Shown piece after piece: positions 11,901-25,700 of a stretch of DNA of 64,000 nucleotides. The notes beneath the pieces are model-generated. The model had not been told where the DNA came from, did not search any database, and saw nothing but the letters and a program-made list of their open reading frames with translations. Each line of letters starts with the position of its first letter. Position 1 is the stretch's first letter. The position numbers were made by a program, and so were the translations under genes. Source of the DNA: Rachycentron canadum (taxonomy: Eukaryota; Chordata; Actinopteri; Carangiformes; Rachycentridae); contig CM076651.1 in NCBI GenBank assembly GCA_038496675.1, positions 18,481,783 through 18,545,782 on the forward strand, given 5' to 3'.

Positions 11901-14900
11901 TGTAAAATGTCACCGCGCCAAGAATAGTGTTAGCAATTACATCACCACATTCATTAGGGCAAGATTTATACAAAGGCACAAAAGGGGACACTGGTGTAAC
12001 AGAGACACAAACGCAAGAACCACAATCCCTGAACAACATCTAAAAGAGCCAGAGATAAAGGAGGACAGTTAATTATTTAGTTTGCTAAACTTGCATGAGA
12101 ATACATATGGAACAGAGGAGAGTGATGGTGCAGGGAACCCTGCCATTACCCAACATAAAACATTATCTCTGACCACACCATCAGCCTCTAGAAGCTTTAT
12201 GTTCCAGTTTACAAGCTCAATTTACAAGCTATCTACTGTCACTTGGAGGAACAACAGGGTTTATGGGAAATGTGGGCTTATCACAATTCATTTTGTTATG
12301 ATCATTACAAAAGCTGCATGTTAAAAATAATACATGTAGAGCTGTGAGTTTCAGACTTGACATATATGGTATATACTACATGTAGGCTAAATGGAAATGT
12401 TTTAATATTGTAACAATAACAAAAGCCTGTTAATGTCACTCTTCATTTTTTCAGAAAAATTACAGTTTTACTTTCCTGCTATATTTTCATTTTCAATGAC
12501 TGTTCAATCATAAACCTCCATGTCAATCCTCAATGTAAAGCCCAAACCCAGATGGAGGATGGATATGTGTATTAATATTATTGGAAATCCCACAATTGTG
12601 TATTTTAAGTGTGTGCTTGGTTTTTAAACATGACAAACGTGAGTTTGTCTGTGTGTATGTGTCAGTTTAAGATCTGAGGTCAGTATCAAAGATTAAAGAT
12701 TAAGGTCAAAAGATCAGATTAAAGCTGGTATAAAACAGGGTTAAACGTAGCTACAACACGTATGCACACTCACACATTCACATGAGGCAGAGATGTCAAT
12801 ATGAAAGGATGATTGTTGTATCATGGTCAGTTGTCTGGATTAGCCTGTCAGACCACCATGAGATGATTATTGTGTATTCAAGTAAAGTCAAACCAGATTG
12901 ATCCCACTAACACCACTAAGACCTTATAATCCTGACAGTATTGATGTTTAATGTAATGGTGTAAAAAAATAAGTATCGCACCGGCGTTTCACATGAGCTT
13001 TGAACAGCTACATCAGCTCTGTAATATCACAAATGACTCAATAACACTGACAGACCCGCCTCTGATGCTGCCTCCACTGTGGTAATCATCCTATGCTCAT
13101 GTTTCCATCAGCCTTAATCATATTGTCTCTTTCTTGCTACACCAACTTCTCCACCTCCATTGAGTATGAATGCCAAAATATGTAACCATACTTTTCAAAG
13201 TGAGGTAGCACTAACTACAGACGCATCAAAGCTCTGCTGTGCATGTTTGTATATTTTTTGCTCACCTTGCAGTGGCAGTGTCCACTGGTCTTGTTACAGT
13301 CAGGGTCAAAGCCTTTATTGGTGTCACAGTGGCACGGTCCACAGGTTGGAGACCCCCACCAACCCCTGGGACACTGGTGATCAATCCTTCACATACACAC
13401 ACAAACAGGTATAATCAGTAACACATGTAGGTAGAATCAGTAAGGGGAAAGTTAGTAACAGAGCATGTCAAACCTTCAAAGGACTTATCTTTCTCTCTGA
13501 TTTCTAACGAATCTAATGAAAATAACTAACTAATGAGTTAGGAAGAAAGAGATGAAAGGAAGGTAGAAAAAAGAGAAAGGGAACAAAGACAAGGATCCAA
13601 CTGAGAAGAAATATTGATATTGAAAGGTAGAAGGAAAACTCCCAGACAAGAGAGGGGGGAGTTTGAGTGGACAAGGAAGACATGAGAGAAAAGAATATGC
13701 ACGTCAGCAAGCATTTTAGTAAATGTTAAGTCAAAGTAAGCAACTAACATTATCCAGAATATGCAGATTTACATTTATGCAATAAGAGATATTTAGAGCT
13801 TTTTATTATATTCCTTGCAGAATCATAAATTTAATGAATTAAATTATCAATAGCTCCATTTGCTGGTGCAGCCACATAGTGGACAGTATTCTCATAAAGA
13901 AGAGCTCCTTGTCCTCCTACTGACAATTGTTAAGATAGTTAATCATTTACTTTGAGATCAATGTGAGAATTTAGACTGTTTTCTAAAATTGCTGAATTTC
14001 TGTCCCTAAGAAATTCACCTCAGATTTTATCACCCTGGATTGTTGGATGCGTCACTTGGATCCTTCATTGTCTTTGCTGACATGTCACCTAATGTGCTCT
14101 CTGTCTGTTCTCTATGTCTAATGGATCACTGAGGAGATAAATGCTTCTTACATTTGATGCAGATGCTGGTGTGTATCGTTTCATTGCTCCTCACAAGGAG
14201 TTTAGGAAAGAGAATTCTGATATCAGTGATCTTAATTGAATATTAGGATTGACTCTATTCCTCCAGACTTTTTATGATGATCTCCAAATCTCTTTAAAAA
14301 AAACGAAAGAAAAAAAAATATCTCCGTGCTGGGCATTTTTGGCTGCTTAAAGGGCTCTGAAGGCAAATGTGTAATTATAACTAGTGGAAAGAGTCTGGGC
14401 CTTAAAAAGCAGCTACACTGGTTGAATAAATTGTCTTTTAGGGGTCTTCCCTGAATGAGGAATTAGTTCAAATTAGTAGTCAGGATATTTACCATGTTCG
14501 CTTGTTTGAAGAGTAGATAAAAGTTATGAATTTTCTAATTTTTTCTAATTTCCAAGATGCTATTCACCTTAACACAGCATAGATGCAGCTGCTGCAACAC
14601 GAACTTTTTAATAATGCATGTGATATAGCTTTTTTTGAGTTTCTGGAATGTCTAAAAATGACTAGAGCACAACCTGGTGCTTCAAAACTGCTTATTTTGT
14701 CTGATCAAGAGTGAAAAAGAAAAAAAAAAAAAAACAAAACAAGATTTACAATTAAAATCAACAAATCCTCACATTTAAATAGTTAAATATTGTCATCTTT
14801 CTATCAATCAACCAATTGTCTAATGTGATTACTTTTAGTTAGAAGGTAGAGGCTTAGCAAAAGCTTGTTGGGATAGGATGATGATTTTAGTGTCTGCATC

Positions 14901-15563
14901 CTACAACCTCAAACAAGTTTGTTAATGAGTCAAACTTCTAAATTTTGTGCATTCATTTAAGAAGAAAGAGGCTAAATTACTAAGCAGGAGTGAGAAGAGA
15001 CATATGAGGGGAAATCAAGAGAAAGACAGACTTAAAAACATGTATTTCATCATCTGCAAGTGATGTGTGTCTTTGTGAAAAACACACACTAACTAGATCA
15101 AAGACATCGGAGACACACACTCACACACTGAACAGATCATGAGATAAATGTAAAGCTGCGTGGATTTCTTAGGCAGGAAAGAATGAAGCAGGGGTCAGGT
15201 CGGGGTTACGTTTACTTTGCACGGTTTAACACACACATAGATAACCTGAGTAAGTGTGTGTGTGTTTTTGTGTGTGTCTGTGTGACTGTGCATGTATGTG
15301 TGTGTGTTATTGCATTAAGTCTTCCCTCATCACACAGTGGATTACATGCAACACTGGAGATGTGGGACAACAAGGCTGAACTAAAGCTACTAACACACAC
15401 ACACACAGACACACACACAAACAGTAACAGATTCACAAAAACACACACACACAAAGCTTATCTGGGCTATAGGAGGAGTATTGAGGAGTATTGAGGAGCT
15501 TTACACCATATTGGCATCTCACAAGCTATAGTGTAATTCAAATGTTGAGTCAATTGGTCCATA

Positions 15564-15616
<53 letters not shown>

Positions 15617-18600
15617 CTGTGTTGGCAGTACTGCCCATAGTGGTTGTCTCCACAGTCACAGATGTATCCATGTGAAGAGCTTGGCTTCCTGTGGCACTGA
15701 GCCTCATTTTCACATGGATTCAGATGGCAGGCGTCAGTGCAGCCTTTCCCATAGTAACCTGTGATACAGAATCAGACAATGAGAAAGAATTAATTTCACA
15801 ATGCTTTAGGTGCTTTTTGTTGGTTGAGCAGCTGTTGCCACCCCCAAAGTCAAATACATACACATTTAACAAATATACAACCCCTTCTTCTAAAAAATAT
15901 CTTTATAAAAACTATTTTATCAAACACATGTTGAAGAACATTATTGCCACCTGGATTACATAAACAAGATGTGTGACATCCTTACTCAGCATGTAAGTAA
16001 TCCCCCAGCAATGTGGAAAAAAGAGTGGTGTATGGAGCTATGCAAATTGTACTTGCAGATGCCAATTACCATCTAATTGACATTTGCATATTTATTACAT
16101 TTTATTTCAGTTATGAAATGGATAGCTTCACTGATCTAAAAATAAAATAACAAAAAATGTGCTGTGGTCCTTAACTGTTCCAAGCCAATGTGCAAGCATT
16201 ACACTCAACTCACATAACAAACCTGCTGCTGTGAGAGAGTAGGGACGATAATTATGCAACATAAAAATCCCAAAATGCAAGCAGAGCAGGACTAGGAGGG
16301 CAAAATAACTCACTGAGCCATAGTGCTTTAAGTAGCAAAAGATATCACATGGCATGTAAGAGTGCACAGCAAGTGCATGTTCACACATACTCACAGACTG
16401 ACTTGATGTTGGGAAACTAAGCAGGGATGGTTGTTACCAGTCGTTCCAGACTGTGGCAGTCCAGAAACTTAATCTAAATAAGTTAGAAGAGAGCCTAAGC
16501 ACATGACTACAAGAGCTTTTCTATTTTATCTATAAAAAGACCCAAAATAGACCCAAAATGAACAGTGGACACTTTTACTGCAAATAAATTATTTAAAAAA
16601 GTATTCATATAGGAATGCTTTTTGATCCATATAAGCAGTTAAGGTAACTGTGATCAGTAGAAGCGCTTTTTCCAGTATATGAAAATAAAATGGTTTGAAA
16701 ATAAGACACAGAAACTCACATTGTTGGAGTAACTATTTTGTATCCAATCATATTACTGTACCATTTTATCACACAACTAGTAATTTAAATCAAGTAATTT
16801 AGCCAACTGTAAAACACAAATTTTATTGACCCATAGGCATCAAAAGTTCAGTCTGAATTTCTATTACATTACGCAGGAACGATCACATGCATGTTTCACA
16901 GAGTAACTCATCTAAGATAAAGTTAAGCTAAGCTAAGATAAGCGCCCTTTAAGGCTCAGAACATGTATTTTCTCAATCAGCTCCGTATTATGAGTGATGG
17001 GATTCAAGATAAACACAATGTTCTGTCAAAATTCAGGAGTTTTCTTTATATTTCACTTGAGTGCAGCAACATTTGGATTTACTGTCCATCTGTCACTGTC
17101 TGTCTAATCAAACCAAACCACACACACACAAATCTAATGAAACATTACTTGAATTTTTGAGATTTTAATAAATCGTACCTGAGGATGTCTTTTTCCCAAT
17201 AGAATTCTAGTCTTTCGCCTCTGTCAAGCATTAAATATTTGATTCATTTTGAAAATCAGACAGAAAAAATGAGAAGACACTGTCACAATGGCAGTGAAAA
17301 ATTTCTCTTGCACATAAAATCATAATATGAGAACACAACAACACATAAAAAAAATAAATAAATATGCAGAATTTCGCTTTATTTCCCATCAAGTCAGTTC
17401 ACAAGTACATATCTCTAATATCCAACAGCAATTACCACCAACGACACTGTCTCATAACAGCTGGGAGAGCCTTTGGAAAACAAGCCACAATTGTGCATTA
17501 CAATACTATAATCCACTCAAACACAAAGCAACATTTCCTCTAAAAGAAAAATATCACCAGTTTGTAAAAACAAATTTTAAAAAGCATTGTAATTTATTTC
17601 AATTATCACAAAAATAGCACAAACAAGAGCAAGCTGAGCATTGAGAAAACATTACACTTAGCATAGTGAACTACAAAAAGAAAAAAGAGGCTTTTCTGCT
17701 TCAATCTAAATTGTAACATGAAAAACATTTCATCTCAAAACTAAAGAAGGAACCTTTGTTTTTATGTCAATAAAAATCTCTGTATGGTCAATAATTACAG
17801 TTTTAGCGTAATTTCTCTTGGTATTAGCCATAATAGCAATTTTTCAGAAATAAATTGGTGCAGCACTAAGAGTGTGAAGCAGCATGTTGCGGACGCAACC
17901 CTGAAAAAAAGGGAAACAAAATCACATGTAGACAAAGAAAAACTAATTTGAAAAAAAACAGTCATCGGAGAAAAACTTTAAAAACCTTGACTACATTTGT
18001 ACAGAAATTTGTCTTGGTAAAAGCAGACAGCACACTACAAAACTGTTAATCAGACCAAACGAACAACACACATTCCCACCATACACTTCAGTGTGCACCA
18101 ATGCAGCACGGTTAACAAATCCATCATACACCTCAACACAATCCCCAGACACTCCACATAAAGACACCAGCCTCTTATATGGTAATGAATGCCAGCACAT
18201 AACACCCATTTTTAATCTAATGACTAAAGTGTGCTAAAGAGTGCTTCACACACACTTTAGGGTGTATTTAGTACAAATAAAAGAGACCTCTAAGGCCAAC
18301 CTGCTTTTCACTTAAAACAAACATAAGTGATGTATTTACTCTTTCAGGGACCTGTATTAGTAGTTGGATTAAAACATTACAGGGCTAATTTGCTCCATTG
18401 GCCCCCACTCTAATGTTAGGATGCAAATAATAGCAATGAATACCAAGAAATTCATATTCACAATGGCTCTGAAGGAATAAGTAGATGCAAAGATGAAACA
18501 TTTGGCTAGCATTTATTATATTATATAGTAACGCTGAATCCTGATGATGCAGCTGATCTTGGTTGATGGTTACATCACAAATCACAGCAGAAATTGCAGA

Positions 18601-21600
18601 GAAAATGTTCATGACAAAATGTTTACACTTCCACTGATTTTGACCACATTATACCCTGTAGGAATATAAATAGTTAAATGAATATCATTTATCTATTGAT
18701 AAATGACTAAGATTACTCCAAAAAACGGCCAGAAACATTGCTTCATTGCTTCAGTCTCAAAGTTTTGGTTTGACATACTAGTGTCTCTGTAGCTGTAATG
18801 TTCTTGGGAACAACAGTGTTTGAAGGTGTTTACTATGTTAACCATCATAGTTTACCATGTTAGCATGCTAACATCTCCTAATAAGCATTAAATACAAATT
18901 ACAACTGAGGCAGATAAGAATGATGTTAGTCTTATTGGTAGTTATACATAAACTGAAGTATTAGACAATTCAAAAATGTCCTGATGATGGTACTGGTACC
19001 ATTAACCACAGTTATTTTAATCCACCCCATGGATGACGTCAATATCTGTACCAAATTTCATGGCAATCCATGTGGTAGATGTTGAAATATTGCATAAGAG
19101 AAGTGATAAGTTTTGTTTGGAAAGGACTCACCTGTCTTGTTTCAGTTTCCTGCCCTCATGTGTCTCACGCCTGAGTGATCACTGCCTGATGTCATTCACC
19201 TGTGTACAATTCACTTTCCTCGGTTGGCACTCCAGTCCTTTCCTGTGTGTATTTCATGTTGTAATGCCCTGATTTCTTATATTTTTGACCCTGTTCTTAT
19301 CAAGCATTTCTGATGCCTCTGCCTTATGTTTTTGGACTGATTTTTGTGGACCAAACCATAAAGATTTTGATTTTTTTAAAAGCTTTTGAAACATAATGTT
19401 CAAGTGTTCTTCGAGATTAAAAGCAACACAACAGTTCAGAGACAAGATCACTCATGCTAATATTATATATCAATAATCAAGTAACAAATAGTAAGCAAAC
19501 TTTAAACATTACATTTAGCCCTGAGAGTCACATTGATCACTGACTATCTCACCAACAGAAATCTTGACAATCATCTTGTCTCCATCAGCGAACAACTTCT
19601 ACTTTCAGGCAACCTTTTTAATTTACAGCACTGAATAGATGAAAGTCTCTATAGACTGAAGTGTGACTAAAGTGTGTGTGCAGCGTAGGTTTGAATTCCT
19701 CCCTCTGGAGCTGACAAACATGTGTGAGGTCTTCTTTCATGTGTTCATCTATAGAAAATACTGAAACCACTCTCCTTTCAAGCCTGTGGCCTTGGCTGCT
19801 GCTTTAGACAAACACAAGCTTTCTAATGACTCTTATACTTATCACTCTCACTCTGTAGCTTATTCCACTCTTGGTGTAACTACAAACTCATACATAATGT
19901 AATTTGCAAAAAAAGATACGCTGACCGTGCTTTTTTCCCCTCAAACTTTCATAAGAAGATTTTTTAAATTTAATCTACCTTATTCTCTTTTGTTGTCTTG
20001 TTTGAAAATAGTTCAGGAATTCTACAAATTATACAAATAAAAGAAAGAAGATAATCACATCTATTGTTCAGTACTCAATTATTCATTTCACAATCTCTTT
20101 TCACATAGTAATGATTATAGAATTGCACACACATACAAACAGCTGCAGCGCTGTCTCTTAGTAGTTCTCTCATGACCCCCCACTCTCCTCCTTTAATTCT
20201 GTTGTTTTCTACTTCCGTCACTTTCTCTCAAACAAACATTCACACACACATACACACACACATACACACACACACACAAAATCATATTCTATAAGCTCTA
20301 CACATCTTTACACTTTCACCATGGCAACTGACAGAGAGAGGCTAGGATGGCCTTGGCTGCCTTTAGACACTTAAAATGACACTGGCCTTGTCACAACAAT
20401 ATGGGAGCGAGAGAGCGAAGCTGTGAGAACAAAGAGCTGTAAATCGCGTGTGTGTGTACGTGTGTTTCTGTCTTTGAGAGTCAGGGCCCAGAGAAAGTTA
20501 TGCCTCTTGAGCTGTGCGCACATCTAAGGTGACTCACAGCCTTATACTTTACTGTACGACAACATCAGCTTTAATTCTCCACAAAACTGCAATGAGGACT
20601 AAGATGAGTCATCTGTACACTGAACCATCCTTTTATCTGTTGTTTATCCTGTTCTCTTTTTGACAGTGGAAACATTGTAAATATCAAAAATGTGGTTGTG
20701 AAAAAATACAATGATTGCACTGAATGTGAGGTTCAATGACAATATGTTATATTATAGTGGTGGTTCACAAAGATGAGCCACTAACACAAACTCTGCAGCG
20801 CTACAAGTCTTTTTGCCAGTGTTTTGGATTTATGGCACATTTACTGTGTGCGCCATCACATTTCCAGCAACTGTGTAATACCTGGCCAGCACCAAATCAA
20901 CCATCTGGTGAAGAAAATGAAGCTAAATAGGTAGATATTTTGGGGAAGTTTTAGAGAAACTCGTTTGGGTTCAAATCCAATTTAAGTCCAGTGGTTTATT
21001 CTTCTACAACAACATCACATGACATCCTCCTTTGTGCACGATTACTACAGCTGCAAGAGCCCTTTGACATTTGAACATAAACATGTATCAACTTGAAGGA
21101 ACCACTCATCCTGCTGCTCTTCTTGGGAGGGCAGTCATGACGAGTAGAGTGGCATTAACCACAGACCAGTTTAGACCAGTCCTGAGTTTGAATCGCTGAT
21201 ACTGACACAGTTTGGACGAGCTAATTGTTTTATTTTTATGCATATAAAAATAAATACACTTCTAAACTGGGGTAAATTTTATTAAAAAAATTTAAGGCGA
21301 TATCAGATACAGAAAGATATCAGTAAGTGTAAAGCTGTTACTGTCTTCCTGAGAATAAGGCAAAGCTTTACAGTCATATACTACAACACTGAGGAAAAGA
21401 GTTAAATTTTGCAAACTTGAATGCATAAATTTGATCATTCTTCAAAATTTGCTCTAAATAGCCAAGTTTCTTTCCAAGAATAATGTTATTATGGTTTGCC
21501 TGGGATCAACCATAATGGTTATCGATATATTATGTTGTATGTCAATTTAAACTTCACATCACATCACAAACTTTACAGGTAGTGAGAATAAAGGTTTTAT

Positions 21601-22742
21601 TTATAACTTGTATTATGTATAAAATATAATAATAATGTGTCCTAGTTGAGTCTGAATAGACTTCAGACACCAAAGATTTGCAGAACTTCCTCAACCCACG
21701 AAAAAAATAGATTAAGAAATCTTAATCTGTGAAAGTGAATAATGTGTGAGGACATTATGTGCTTCATCTCACCATTCAATAGTGCAAAATTCCTCTTTAT
21801 ACTTTAGATATCAAAGCTGATCAATAAATGACATTCCTAGGTGAGCCATCATACATGATAGCATTCACTCCAATTCAGCACCTTAAGAGTTTGGCATTTT
21901 CTGTGGGTTGGAGCACAGGATGTTCAGTCTGTAATTCATAAATCTCTCTTTCTCCCAGACAGACTGCGCCATAATACGCTGCAGCTGCACATCACGGCCA
22001 AAAACAACATCATATAATGCAATTCTCTCACAAGTTGGCATTTGTTATTTTCAATCACTTTTTTAAGCTCTGCAAAGACAGCAAACACTGACAAATGACT
22101 CATTACTAAAGGAAAGGCAGTTATGAGAGTTGTGGTCCCCAAACCCTGAACATGTTTCCTGCATGTGATCATGTTGGTTTTTAAACAGCTTAGGGAACTC
22201 AAGCAGACATAAATCAACATGGCTGTAATTTATCATATTAAATTCAAATTTTGACTGCAGTGAATTAGCCCATAGCAACTGTCACATAACCACACACACA
22301 CACAAACACAGACTGTCTTGCAACATATTGTATACTTACTCAGAGACACACAAACACACACAGTGAGGAGATGAGAGAGCAGATGTCTCTGTGCTTTGTC
22401 ATGCAGAACCCTGTCTCACAGTGTGTGTGTGTGTATGTGTGTTTGTGTGTTTTCAAGGATGCCGTATTGCACAAACCAGAGGCGCTGTCAGTTGCATGAT
22501 AGACCCATTGGGCTAGTTTCACTACCAGCCCAAAACACACACATGAAAGGGAATTATTCAGAGTGCACCTCTCTCTTCTTTTTTTTTCTTCTCTGCGTTT
22601 ATTAAACTTTGATTTGTCTCCAAGCAGCCTTCATTGTATCTAATGCTGATTGTGCTGATGAAATACAATGATAATGAGCTAGAGTGCGTCTGTTTACAGT
22701 AAATAAGAGCACGCACAGTAAGTTTGCTGATATACTCTATGA

Positions 22743-22773
<31 letters not shown>

Positions 22774-25700
22774 GTACACGCTTTTTCTGAGTTAATAAGT
22801 CAAGGTGGTAGCATTAGCTTGCGGCCTGGTGCAGGATGCTACAGGGATAGCAACGCCTCTCTGCTTCCTCTGCCATACTGCCAGCCCTGAGGCTCTCTCA
22901 CTTTAAAAACTATATCCGTCACATAACACACACTCTCACTGCTTCCTCCTTCCCTGCTTCCACCTCTGCTTTAATCTCAATCTCTCCTTTGCCAACTTTT
23001 CTTCAACAACTTCCCTTCCCTACTTTCTCCGATGATCTAAAACTACACACTGTAGTAAACTACAGTACAAGTAAACTTTGTTTGAGTGCAGAGTTGATCT
23101 TACCTTTCATGGATCACATGACATGACATTTACAACTAAACATACAACATACCACCAGTTCCCGACACCAGCAGCGCAAAGATTTATACAATCACCACAG
23201 TTCTAGTGTCTAGTGTCAACAGTTCGACATCCAACCAAATGCAAAATACATATAATCTCCCCTTGCACCTTTGAGTTGCATCACTGAATAATATAATGTC
23301 ATCACTTCATCATGTTCCTGTTATTATTATTATTATTTGTGTGAAATTCATATGGCCACAAATGCGGTTTTGTCACTGTGGTCTTGAAATATTCATGAGA
23401 ATGGTAACTGCACATGGATAGACAAACAACCCCAAAAAAAAAAATGAAAACCAAAAATTATTTTGCTCTTTTATGTCAGCAATGCAGCTGACCAATACTG
23501 GGCAGGATTTTTTTTTTTTTTTTTTAATGCAACTGTATTTCAGGTGATGATGTTTGCACAGGACCAAGACACATAACCCACCATGAAGCCCTGAGTAAAT
23601 AGAGAGAAAGAATAATGCTTATATCCACTTTGTTTGGCTACAACAATCAGTACAAAAGTAACTAATTGTAAACTGTATGTAAATATGCAACACCTTTGAG
23701 TTGTACATGCTTTCAGAAGCCAACAGCGCAAAAGAAAATATGCAAATACAACAATTAGAGAAGAGGAGGTCATCACGTTTCTTGTTTCTTTTGTATTATT
23801 ATTAAGGCAAGATCCATGTAGTTTAATTCTACATACCCTGTTTACTTTATAACTTTTTAACTATTTGCAATAATGTGCTGTTATCGCCATTGTTTTCTGC
23901 AGATGCGACATTGGACTGAAATGAAAGATTAAATGTTTAGCATTTACCTAAGTGTAAATTATGCTTGGAGATGTTCCAGTACCACTTTTTCCTTATCAAT
24001 ATTGACTCCAATGAGTACTGAGTATCGGGAGGTAATGAGTACTGATCCAATACAGTGCATTAAAAAATACTGATACCCAGTATTGTATTTTAGGCAGTAT
24101 CAGAGACATTTCCAATACTAGTATCAGTATCAGAACAACTGTTCATGCAGTACTTAAAGAGTAGAAAATATCTGCGTTACACAGGAAAAGGAAAAAAGTA
24201 AAACAAGTTCATAAAAAGGCAACTTTAATATCAATGTCATAACAAACTAATGTGGACGAGGGGATAGCCAACTTTTCTCTCTCTCTCAGTTTTGTCTTTC
24301 ATGTGGTTATTTCTCTTTTAATTTGCTATCCACTCTCTTGTCTCACCTTACTTTTAATCATAAATACAAATTATCTCCTTTAATCATCCCTGCTCACAAC
24401 TGAACTGCAGCTGTTGCATCAGTGGCTCATAATGAAGCTCCAAGCAAATATTAAATATCACTCTTCAATCTCTCCCCTCAGTTTCAGACTTTCCCTGTTC
24501 TGTGTGTGTGACCATCATCTTAATTTTCTCTCACTTCTATGATTTGTGTGTCTCTGTGTACATATATGCCAGTGGTGTGTAGATCTATTCCCAAATGTGT
24601 CACTAGTGTTTTCAGGCTGTTTGATTTGACTTTCTTGTGCCCTCTTTCTTCTCTTCTTTCGTCTTGCCTCAAAACTTTTGGTGTTTATTTTACACTATTT
24701 CTGTCAGCCGCCTCTTTCTCTTTATTAATTATTAATATTTTCAGTCTCTGTTCGTCCTCTGCTGGTTTTTCATCATTCTATTATTCTCTTTCTCTTCTCT
24801 TTCTCTCTCCACTTGTGAATAACATATGTTTTCTTTCCTCTCTCCTCTCTTCCTCTTCTTCTCTGCTTATACCCTACTCATTTAATCTCCTTCACATTAA
24901 TTCTGTCTCATTATATTTACCTGACTAAGGAGATTTTGGAAGTTAGCCTGCAGTCAGTCTCTTTCTCTCAGTCTCAGGTGGATGAGAACTCATTATGTGT
25001 TCCCAAATATCTGTTTAGCCCAGTTAGAGCACTGGCAGACACCTGCGCAGAAATGGCCATATCATAATTATTCCCTTTTTTTCTGTCTCTCTAAGTCAGC
25101 TGGCCTCTATCACCTTCTCTTGCCACACCTATTCTCTGTCACAGCCAATGTACAGAGAGTGCAAAACACTAGGACCATTTTCCTGGCACTGCGGTTAGCA
25201 TACATGCAAATTAACTTGTATGAATGAAGTGGAAAATCGTTCCTGGCTGTGTTACTTCGCCAATTTATTTAATGTGTCCATTGGCAATGTCAAAACACAA
25301 TGATGCACCACAATTGTTTGTCCCAAAAACTGTAAAGTATTTTTTAATAGAAAATGGACAATAATAGCAAATTTTCATAAATTAAAAGAACTAGGATGTT
25401 TAGAAATAAGATGATCTAAATCATTACCTGATCATCAGAATCACTGCTGATTAATTTTCAGATTCAAACGATATACTGTTTATCATATATAATTAGAAAA
25501 ACTATATTATAACTAACTATATTACTCAACGAGATTTAAATTGCACAGTTTCCTATTTAAACACTTGTCACTGTGAGGACTTGTCACCTATTTCATTGTC
25601 CTTGTTTTCACGGCAGCCACATAAGCACTCCTATGTCAATTGGATGAATATTAGGTCTAACCCCATCTTTCAAACAGGCAGGACAATGTGAAGCCTCATG

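Noticed and set aside
24539..24928. 129-residue plus-strand open frame with hydrophobic stretches
   Set aside because: Lies in a pyrimidine-rich block. The apparent membrane helices are codon artefacts of ctt/ttc/tct.
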